Below, one piece after another: positions 1 through 5,286 of a stretch of 6,663 bases of DNA (position 1 is its first letter; every line of letters begins with the position of its first letter). A program made the translations under genes and the position numbers. Under the pieces are notes generated by a model. It saw only the letters and a program-made list of their open reading frames with translations. It was not told the DNA's origin and ran no database searches. Origin of the DNA: an uncultured Verrucomicrobiales bacterium (GTDB lineage Bacteria > Verrucomicrobiota > Verrucomicrobiia > Verrucomicrobiales > Akkermansiaceae); contig CALFDI010000047.1 of NCBI GenBank assembly GCA_937952875.1, positions 1-6,663 of the forward strand, given 5' to 3'.

Positions 1-42
1 AACGTGCAGTGTCTTCATGAGGAGGTAGGCTTCTGGAGGCAT
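1..42 (-). CDS. Possible start of a downstream minus-strand gene (partial)
   Basis: An ATG on the minus strand at 42-40 opens a frame of 14 codons (MPPEAYLLMKTLHV) that runs off the left edge without a stop. It starts 24 bases after the ABC ATPase stop codon, on the same strand, so it could be the next gene of the same transcription unit, for example a transporter partner. A second in-frame ATG gives MKTLHV as an alternative start. There is no Shine-Dalgarno sequence, but the TCACACA just before the ATG resembles what precedes other starts here. Fourteen codons are too few to identify a family, and an open frame this short can arise by chance. Confidence 0.3.
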   Translation of the reverse strand, partial: MPPEAYLLMKTLHV

Positions 43-66
43 TGTGTGATAAGGGGGAGTTTTAAA

Positions 67-858
67 TTATGCTAGATGGGGGATGGCTGCTAGCAATGTG
101 CGGGTATAGTCGTCTTGAGGTGAATTAAAGATCGTCTCGGAGTCTCCGTATTCTACGATAACTCCGCTGTGCATGACGGCGATGTTATCTGCCAGATAGC
201 GGACGACGGAAAGGTCGTGAGAGATGAAGATCATTGTGAGATCGAGTGTTTTACGAAGATCTAGTAATAAATTCAGGATTTGGGACTGAATCGAGACATC
301 AAGAGCAGAGACGGGCTCGTCTGCGATGATGAGCTTAGGTTCTGGTGCGAGTGCACGAGCGATAGCGATACGCTGACGCTGGCCACCGGAGAATTCATGC
401 GGATACTTTCGGATGAAGCGAGGGTCGAGGCCCACGGTATCCATGAGCTTGATGATCGCTGCTGTGAGGTCTTCTCCTTTGAGGTCTGGATGGCGTTGCT
501 TTATCGCTTCCGCTAAAGTCGAGTAAACAGTCATTCTCGGGTTCAGCGATGCGTATGGATCTTGGAAGATCATCTGAAAGTCCAAGCGGCGCATACGCAC
601 GTCTGCAGGGCGGAGGTCTGTGAGGACTTCACCATCTAGCACGATCTTTCCACTAGTGGGGCGGATGAGCTGCATGACCGTGCGCGAGAGGGTCGACTTT
701 CCGCAGCCGGATTCTCCGACAAGGCCGAGGATTTCCCCTTTCTTGACTGATAGGGTGACTCCGTTGACGGCCTTCACCGTCTCCACATCTTTCTGAAAAA
801 TGAGACCACCCTTCTTTGTGAAGTGGGTGTGGATGTCTTGTAGCTCAAGAAAGGACAT
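67..858 (-). CDS. ABC transporter ATP-binding protein, OppF/DppF type
   Basis: This is a cytoplasmic ATPase subunit of a peptide/nickel-type ABC importer, which would energise uptake of oligopeptides or similar solutes through a pair of inner-membrane permeases. The 263 residues carry every nucleotide-binding motif: Walker A GESGCGKST (48-56), Q-loop FQDPYASLNPR (98-108), signature SGGQRQR (157-163), Walker B LIIADEP (176-182) with catalytic Glu181, D-loop SALD (184-187) and switch His214. FQDPYASLNPRMTV is typical of the OppF/DppF/GsiA C-half group. The protein ends at YTRTLLAAIPHLA, so the usual C-terminal oligopeptide-transporter extension with its cysteine motif is missing, and the HPYT element reads DDYT. 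No OppD, permease or binding protein is visible; they may lie beyond the left edge or elsewhere. The gene starts 28 bases after the DUF1080 gene on the same strand. The substrate cannot be told from the sequence. Confidence 0.93.
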   Translation of the reverse strand: MSFLELQDIHTHFTKKGGLIFQKDVETVKAVNGVTLSVKKGEILGLVGESGCGKSTLSRTVMQLIRPTSGKIVLDGEVLTDLRPADVRMRRLDFQMIFQDPYASLNPRMTVYSTLAEAIKQRHPDLKGEDLTAAIIKLMDTVGLDPRFIRKYPHEFSGGQRQRIAIARALAPEPKLIIADEPVSALDVSIQSQILNLLLDLRKTLDLTMIFISHDLSVVRYLADNIAVMHSGVIVEYGDSETIFNSPQDDYTRTLLAAIPHLA

Positions 859-886
859 GAGGTGGAATAACTATAAAAGTAGGATA

Positions 887-1615
887 TTAGAGTTCTTTGA
901 TGAGAACGTTACGCCAGCGGACGTCACACTTTTTCCCACTATGAACTTGGAAGCCGAAGAAGCCTTTGGCTGTAGCGTGCTCAGGATGATCATCGGTGAG
1001 GTCAATACGATGTTCGCCGTTTAGCCAGCTATCGATTTTATTTCCGACACACTTAATGACGATGTAATTCCAGCCGTCTTTCTTAAACGCTTTTTGGCCT
1101 TGTTCAGTAAAGGTCTTTGCAAAGTCTGTTTTCTTTTTCGGATAGATCCAGCCACGACGCTTTTCATCGTAGAGGCCAGCGGTCCATGAGCGGTCATTAT
1201 TATCATGTTCGCACTGGTAGCCGTAGACGACGCCTTTTTCATCATTGTAAAGGCCGCGGAACATGAATCCTGAATTCCCTTCGAGGTGATCGAACTTAAA
1301 TTCGAAGGCGATGATAAAGTCGGCATACTCCTTCTTTGTGCAGAGAAAGCTGTTTGATCTCATATTGACAGCCTTGCCCGTGAGGACGCCGTCTTTGATG
1401 GCGAATTCGGCCTTCTCGTCCATTCGCTGCTGAAAGCCTTCGAGGCTATCGTTTGTAAAAAGCGACGAAAAGCCTGCTGCGGTGAGTCCTTTAGCATTCA
1501 TTTCCTGAAGGCTTGTAGGATCAACAGGTGGCGCGATTGTCGTCTCCTCAGAGTGGCATGATGTGAGGAGAGCTGCGGAGATGGCGAATATGCACGCTAG
1601 AGGCGTTCTGATCAT
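887..1615 (-). CDS. DUF1080 (3-keto-disaccharide hydrolase family) lipoprotein
   Basis: The predicted product is a 242-residue lipid-anchored envelope protein of the DUF1080 family (Pfam PF06439). This jelly-roll fold, related to glycoside hydrolase/lectin folds, includes 3-keto-glycoside hydrolases or lyases and is expanded in Planctomycetes and Verrucomicrobia. The ATG at 1615 was chosen because it gives a compact lipoprotein signal: a basic start (MIRT), a hydrophobic core and a lipobox LLTSC with the modifiable Cys at residue 20. An ATG 57 bases upstream (1672) would add 19 polar residues and bury the signal. Family-like segments are GNSGFMFRG (113-121), YGYQCEHDNND (131-141), GLYDEKRRGW (147-156), WNYIVIKCVGNKIDSWLNG (182-200) and the closing GFFGFQVHSG...RWRNVLIKEL (218-242). 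Enzyme activity and substrate are inferred from the family only. The gene lies 68 bases downstream of rpoN and 28 upstream of the ABC ATPase, same strand. Confidence 0.88.
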   Translation of the reverse strand: MIRTPLACIFAISAALLTSCHSEETTIAPPVDPTSLQEMNAKGLTAAGFSSLFTNDSLEGFQQRMDEKAEFAIKDGVLTGKAVNMRSNSFLCTKKEYADFIIAFEFKFDHLEGNSGFMFRGLYNDEKGVVYGYQCEHDNNDRSWTAGLYDEKRRGWIYPKKKTDFAKTFTEQGQKAFKKDGWNYIVIKCVGNKIDSWLNGEHRIDLTDDHPEHATAKGFFGFQVHSGKKCDVRWRNVLIKEL

Positions 1616-1683
1616 GTGGTGACTAGGCAGTAATGTGCATGGAATGTCAATGCAGTGGCTAGGGGGGGACAAGAATTTTTGGA

Positions 1684-3075
1684 TTAAAACTTCTTCCGTA
1701 GGTGACTTGGGAGAATGTTTAGCTGCTCACGATACTTCGCAACTGTGCGTCTAGCGACCTTGATGCCTTGCTGTGCGAGTTGCTTCTCGATGGATGAATC
1801 CGAGAGCGGCTTCGAGACATTTTCAGCATCGATCAGTTGCTGTATGGCCTCTCGGACGCCTGCATTCGAGACTTCCGAGCCATCTGCAGCGGTATAGCCT
1901 GTGGCAAAAAAAGCGCGCATCTCTGTCAGGCCGTGTGGAGTGAGGATATACTTTCCCGCTACAGCTCGCGAGACTGTCGTCGCATGAACGCCGATGATTT
2001 CGGCCACTTCATTCATTGTCAGTGGCTTGAGGTGGCGTTGCCCTTGCTCGAGGAATTTTTGCTGCTTATCGATGATCAAGTTTGCAATGCCTAAAATGGT
2101 CTCCTGGCGCTGAGAGACGGCCTTTATCAGTGTCCGCCCGTCGCGAATGTTTTGTCTCAAGTATGTCCTAGCCTTTTGATCTTGGCCGAGTGTGCCCACC
2201 ATATCTTTGTATACGCTACTGATCTGAAGGCGTGGTAGGTATTCATTCGTAAGACGTGCGATAAATCCTCCCTCACGGTCTTTCTCGATCACGACGTCTG
2301 GTATGACGTGTGGATTGGCAGTGGCGTCAAAGGCTGAGCCTGGATCAGGATTCAGCGCTGCGATGTGCTCCGCAGCATCTGTGACCCGCTCCAGAGATGT
2401 GCCGAGTGCCTTGGCTATCTGAGGGAAGCGATGGCGCGCCAGATCAGAGAGGTGATCAGACACGATTTTATACTCCAGCGATGCGACATCTCCTCGCCGG
2501 ATCAGCTGAAGGAGTAGGCATTCACGTAGATCCTTCGCACCCACTCCTACGGGGTCTAGATTTTGGATTAAAGTGCAGGCTTTTTCAGCTTTAACGAGTG
2601 GAATGTTGAGATTGGCTGCTAACTCTTCGATGTTTGTTTCAAAAAAGCCGCGATCATTTAAATCGCCGAGGAGCGTCTGTGCATAGTCACGCACTTCTGG
2701 GTCTTCATCGGCTAAATTCAACTGTGACGCCAGATGCTGCTGAAGGGTCTCTGGGGCGACGATTGAATTATAGAGGAATTCACGTCTCGCTTCGTCATCG
2801 GCAGATGTGCGTTGATTTCGCTTTTCTATGATGGCGAGTTCGCGCCAGTCATCTTCCATCTGCTGGTTTAGCTCGTCATAATCATCCTCTGTGGGCTCAT
2901 CATCGATAGATTCTGAGACAGACATATCTTCTAGCACAGGATTCTGCACCATGGCGGTCTGAATCAGTTGCCCAAGTTCCATCGTGTTCGCCTGTAAGAC
3001 CTCAAGGCTTTGACGCATTTGCGGAGCAAGCGTCTGCGACTGAGATGCAGATTGATAGAGGCCTTGAGAGGACAT
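1684..3075 (-). CDS. rpoN: RNA polymerase sigma-54 factor
   Basis: This alternative sigma factor directs core RNA polymerase to -24/-12 promoters and needs an AAA+ enhancer-binding activator to open them. In the 463-residue form, region I is at about 1-50 (QTLAPQMRQSLEVLQ, then MELGQLIQ and NPVLED), followed by an acidic region II at about 50-80. The core-binding domain includes NLDPVGVGAKDLRECLLLQL (172-191). The helix-turn-helix TMNEVAEIIGVHATTVSRA (353-371) is followed by KYILTPHGL, and the RpoN box ARRTVAKYRE (441-450, bases 1726-1755) is a perfect match to the family signature. The length is usual for the family. An ATG at 3147 would add 24 residues without homology and would start upstream of the promoter candidate at 3127-3142, so 3075 is preferred. 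No Shine-Dalgarno sequence is seen. No activator gene is present in the window, so its regulon here is unknown. Confidence 0.97.
   Translation of the reverse strand: MSSQGLYQSASQSQTLAPQMRQSLEVLQANTMELGQLIQTAMVQNPVLEDMSVSESIDDEPTEDDYDELNQQMEDDWRELAIIEKRNQRTSADDEARREFLYNSIVAPETLQQHLASQLNLADEDPEVRDYAQTLLGDLNDRGFFETNIEELAANLNIPLVKAEKACTLIQNLDPVGVGAKDLRECLLLQLIRRGDVASLEYKIVSDHLSDLARHRFPQIAKALGTSLERVTDAAEHIAALNPDPGSAFDATANPHVIPDVVIEKDREGGFIARLTNEYLPRLQISSVYKDMVGTLGQDQKARTYLRQNIRDGRTLIKAVSQRQETILGIANLIIDKQQKFLEQGQRHLKPLTMNEVAEIIGVHATTVSRAVAGKYILTPHGLTEMRAFFATGYTAADGSEVSNAGVREAIQQLIDAENVSKPLSDSSIEKQLAQQGIKVARRTVAKYREQLNILPSHLRKKF
1726..1755 (-). other. rpoN: RpoN box (sigma-54 -24 recognition motif)
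   Basis: These ten codons encode ARRTVAKYRE, the near-invariant C-terminal motif of sigma-54 proteins that contacts the -24 GG element of target promoters. Its exact conservation, with the PLSD segment before it and the terminal LPSHLRKKF after it, indicates a functional DNA-binding end. Confidence 0.95.
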
Positions 3076-3126
3076 GGCTGTGTGAAGGAGAGCGAGAGTT
3101 GGTATAAAAAACGCTTCGTTTCCATA

Positions 3127-3142
3127 AGCACAATTTATGCCA
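3127..3142 (-). promoter_or_regulatory. Candidate sigma-54 (-24/-12) promoter of rpoN
   Basis: Read on the minus strand this site is TGGCATAAATTGTGCT. Against the sigma-54 consensus TGGCAYRNNNNTTGCW it differs at one defined position (G for the first T of TTGC). Both essential dinucleotides, GG at -24 and GC at -12, are present at the correct spacing. Transcription would start near 3116, giving a leader of roughly 40 bases before the rpoN ATG at 3075. The position in the intergenic region and the orientation toward rpoN suggest autoregulation. An enhancer-binding site would be expected further upstream, toward or inside the divergent gene at 3210; none was recognised. A chance match cannot be excluded. 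Confidence 0.5.
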
Positions 3143-3160
3143 CTCAATTCAAGCGGATTT

Positions 3161-3189
3161 TTGAGATTGAAGCTAGATCCTTATAAACT
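3161..3189 (+). promoter_or_regulatory. Candidate sigma-70-type promoter of the uridylyltransferase gene
   Basis: TTGAGA at 3161-3166 matches the -35 consensus at five of six positions. It is followed after 17 bases by TAAACT at 3184-3189, which matches the -10 consensus at four of six. An overlapping TATAAA (3182-3187) is an alternative -10 with a 15-base spacer. Transcription would begin around 3196, leaving a very short leader before the ATG at 3210. It does not overlap the candidate sigma-54 site on the other strand. The call rests on consensus matching alone, and promoters in this group may differ from the E. coli pattern. Confidence 0.3.
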
Positions 3190-3209
3190 AAAAGAATGCT
3201 CACCTAATT

Positions 3210-4598
3210 ATGCCTGATGTTTTTTCTCTGATTGAAGCCAAAATGAATGCAGCCTCAGTGTCTCAAGCAGCGATCGATGCCTTCAAAATGAGCTATACTG
3301 AAGCGTCTGGTTCAGAAAGTGGGCTGATTGCAGAATCTGACATTCAGCCTGCTCAAAATGTGCAAAACGCATCAGATCTGCCATCTGTGAATGAGTATCC
3401 GGCAGGCCTTTTGCAGAAGTCAGTCATGATTAAGTTAAATGGCGGGCTAGGCACGAGCATGGGCCTGCAAAAGGCGAAGTCTCTTCTTGAGGTGAAGGAA
3501 GGGCTCACATTTCTCGATATCATTGCTCAGCAGATCATTCATCTACGGAAAGACTCAGGTGGCGATGTGAGATGCCTGCTCATGAATGGCTTTAACACCA
3601 GTGCAGACACATTGGAGCAGTTAGAAAAGTATCGCGATACAGCTCTCGGAGCGCCTGAAGATCTCGAACTCTTGCAGAATAAAGTGCCGAAGCTCCGTGC
3701 AGATACGCTGGAGCCTGTCGACTATCCATCGAATCCGGATCTAGAATGGTGTCCACCTGGTCATGCCGATCTCTATGCGGCGCTGCTAGGCACAGGCATG
3801 CTGGATAAGCTCTTATCAGAAGGTGTGATCTACGCCTTTGCATCGAATTCAGATAACCTTGGTGCTGTGATGGATCCTACTCTGTTAAAGTATTTCGCTG
3901 AAGGGGATTTCCCATTTCTCATGGAGGTGACAGAGCGCACAGCTGCAGATAAAAAAGGTGGCCACTTAGCAGTGCGTGCTTCTGATAATCAATTGCTTCT
4001 CCGCGAAGTGGCTCAGTGCCCCGATGAAGATATTGCCACTTTCCAAGACATTTCGAAGCACCGCTTTTTCAATACCAATAACATCTGGATTCGCCTCGAT
4101 GTCTTGAAGGAAAAGCTGGAGTCAGAGGGAGGAGCACTGCGTCTGCCTGTGATTCGGAATAAGAAGACGGTCGACCCGCGTGATCCTGAATCGACACCAG
4201 TTCTTCAGCTAGAGACAGCCATGGGAGCTGCGATCGAGTGCTTTCCTGGCTCTGCGGCGATTAATGTGCCGCGTAGCCGTTTCGCCCCTGTGAAGGCGAC
4301 GTCTGATCTCTTTGCGCTACGTTCAGATGCCTATATCTTAACTCCTGAGGCGCAGGTGAAGCTGGCTCCTACGCGTGAAGGCCGCGCTGTGGATCTGAGA
4401 CTTTCCTCCGATTATAAGTTAGTCGATAGCATCGCAGGAATGACTGTGCCTTCTCTCATTCACAGTGAAAAAGTCACCATTTCTGGTCCAGTGACATTTG
4501 AAGAAAATGTAGAGTTGCGAGGCGATGTGACGATTAAGACAGAGTCTGGAGGATCAAAAGTGGTGACAAGTGGCATTTACGAGAATACCAGCATCTAA
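3210..4598 (+). CDS. UTP-glucose-1-phosphate uridylyltransferase (UDPGP family)
   Basis: This cytoplasmic enzyme joins UTP and alpha-glucose 1-phosphate to give UDP-glucose and pyrophosphate, supplying activated glucose for polysaccharides, glycolipids or storage sugars. The 462-residue protein belongs to the UDPGP family shared with eukaryotic UGPases, not to the GalU family of most bacteria. Motifs in order are the nucleotide loop KLNGGLGTSMG (75-85), WCPPGHADLY (180-189), NSDNLGA (213-219), NTNNIWI (288-294), LETAMGAAIECF (334-345) and NVPRSRFAPVKATSDL (352-367) with the conserved Lys362. The C-terminal part from about 380 resembles the family's left-handed beta-helix (HSEKVTISGPVTFEENVELRG). 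The third element has Ala where GHGD is usual. The gene is divergent from rpoN and 68 bases upstream of a phosphatase gene on the same strand. The related UDP-N-acetylhexosamine pyrophosphorylases are less likely given KLNGGLGTSMG and NTNNIWI. Confidence 0.94.
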   Translation: MPDVFSLIEAKMNAASVSQAAIDAFKMSYTEASGSESGLIAESDIQPAQNVQNASDLPSVNEYPAGLLQKSVMIKLNGGLGTSMGLQKAKSLLEVKEGLTFLDIIAQQIIHLRKDSGGDVRCLLMNGFNTSADTLEQLEKYRDTALGAPEDLELLQNKVPKLRADTLEPVDYPSNPDLEWCPPGHADLYAALLGTGMLDKLLSEGVIYAFASNSDNLGAVMDPTLLKYFAEGDFPFLMEVTERTAADKKGGHLAVRASDNQLLLREVAQCPDEDIATFQDISKHRFFNTNNIWIRLDVLKEKLESEGGALRLPVIRNKKTVDPRDPESTPVLQLETAMGAAIECFPGSAAINVPRSRFAPVKATSDLFALRSDAYILTPEAQVKLAPTREGRAVDLRLSSDYKLVDSIAGMTVPSLIHSEKVTISGPVTFEENVELRGDVTIKTESGGSKVVTSGIYENTSI

Positions 4599-4625
4599 GT
4601 TCTTACCTATACCCTCACAGAGAAC
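4599..4625 (+). terminator. Weak hairpin after the uridylyltransferase gene
   Basis: GTTCT at 4599-4603 can pair with AGAAC at 4621-4625, with one extra G-U pair inside, around a loop of about 15 bases. GTTAGTTTT follows. The stem is short, the loop long and the T tract interrupted, so this is at best an inefficient terminator or attenuator between the two plus-strand genes, and it may be chance. Confidence 0.15.
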
Positions 4626-4666
4626 GTTAGTTTTCGAAACAAAATACCTTCACCTATTACAGCGTA

Positions 4667-5278
4667 ATGAGATTCTCATCCTTTGAAATTCCTGACAGCG
4701 GCTATGATGCCATCATCTTTGACTGCGATGGCACCTTAATCGATTCCATGCCGGCGCATTACGAGGCTTGGCAGATCGCTCTGGATGAGCACGGAGCATC
4801 AGGCGTTTTCCAAGAAGATGTGTTCTACGCGATGGGTGGCCGCCCGACCACAGATATCGTATCTCAGTTGAATGGCGATTATGATCTCTCTCTCGATCCT
4901 GCAGCCGTAGCCGATAGCAAGAGACGCGCCTTTCTCACGCTCCTCGATAAAGTGGCCGTGATAGACGAAGTCGTAGACTTCGCGAAGAGTCAGAGGGGTA
5001 AGAAGCCTATGGCGATAGCCACTGGTGGCACCCGCATGGTCATCGAAAAGACTCTCCAGGCCTGTGGTATCAGCGATCTCTTCGATGAAGTCATCACGGC
5101 AGATGATGTTACTGCTGGAAAGCCTGACCCTGAAGTCTTTCTCACAGCGGCAGAGCGCCTCGGAGTCGCTCCTGATAAGTGTCTCGTATTGGAGGATGCC
5201 GCGCCGGGCGTTATGGCTGCTCAGCTTGCTGGGATGACCGTCGTCTGCGTCCCGCCACCGGTAAAGGTGGAGCAGTAA
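4667..5278 (+). CDS. HAD-superfamily sugar phosphatase, YqaB/beta-PGM type
   Basis: This 203-residue cytoplasmic hydrolase of the HAD superfamily, subfamily I with an alpha-helical cap, probably dephosphorylates a sugar phosphate. All four catalytic motifs are present: motif I FDCDGTLIDS with nucleophile Asp19 and acid/base Asp21, motif II ATGGT with Thr119, motif III GKPDP with Lys152, and motif IV VLEDAAPG with Glu176 and Asp177. The cap lies at about 30-95. FDCDGTLIDSMPAHYEAW and the overall length resemble E. coli YqaB (fructose-1-phosphatase/6-phosphogluconate phosphatase). A beta-phosphoglucomutase has a similar core and cannot be excluded, but would make no substrate for the neighbour, which uses alpha-glucose 1-phosphate. 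The 68-base gap to the uridylyltransferase gene, same strand, suggests linked expression. The exact substrate is unknown. The ATG at 4667 leaves 13 residues before the first core strand, a normal length. Confidence 0.9.
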   Translation: MRFSSFEIPDSGYDAIIFDCDGTLIDSMPAHYEAWQIALDEHGASGVFQEDVFYAMGGRPTTDIVSQLNGDYDLSLDPAAVADSKRRAFLTLLDKVAVIDEVVDFAKSQRGKKPMAIATGGTRMVIEKTLQACGISDLFDEVITADDVTAGKPDPEVFLTAAERLGVAPDKCLVLEDAAPGVMAAQLAGMTVVCVPPPVKVEQ

Positions 5279-5286
5279 ATCACTGC
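5255..5286. terminator. Paired hairpins at the convergent gene ends
   Basis: Two small inverted repeats sit side by side where the two convergent genes end. CCACC (5255-5259) pairs with GGTGG (5266-5270) over a six-base loop, and GCAGT (5272-5276) pairs with ACTGC (5282-5286) over a five-base loop that includes parts of both stop codons. Neither strand shows a T tract after the stems, so this is not a classical intrinsic terminator. With one base between the stops, any shared terminator must overlap coding sequence. This is a tentative call. Confidence 0.22.

Noticed and set aside
280..516. Plus-strand open frames opposite the ABC ATPase and rpoN (for example 280-516, 800-1024, 1837-2094)
   Set aside because: They are antisense to conserved coding sequence and have no recognisable motif.
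1021..1326. Minus-strand open frame of 101 codons in another frame of the DUF1080 gene
   Set aside because: It overlaps a well-supported family member on the same strand in a different frame, and its Ser/Lys-rich translation has no family features.
1622..1650. Exact TTGACA on the minus strand (1650-1645) upstream of the DUF1080 gene, as a promoter
   Set aside because: At a 17-base spacing the -10 would be CCTAGT, only three of six matches, and transcription would start at the ATG itself. A leaderless promoter is possible but too weak to annotate.
1662..1668. Run of seven G between rpoN and the DUF1080 gene as a phase-variable tract
   Set aside because: It is short, lies outside the coding sequence when the start at 1615 is used, and sits at no spacing that clearly affects a promoter.
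3101..3106. TATACC on the minus strand as a sigma-70 -10 for rpoN
   Set aside because: No acceptable -35 lies 16-18 bases upstream; the sigma-54-like site is the better candidate.
3143..3165. Inverted repeat CTCAA...TTGAG in the divergent region as an operator
   Set aside because: Only five bases pair across a 13-base gap in AT-rich sequence, which is expected by chance.
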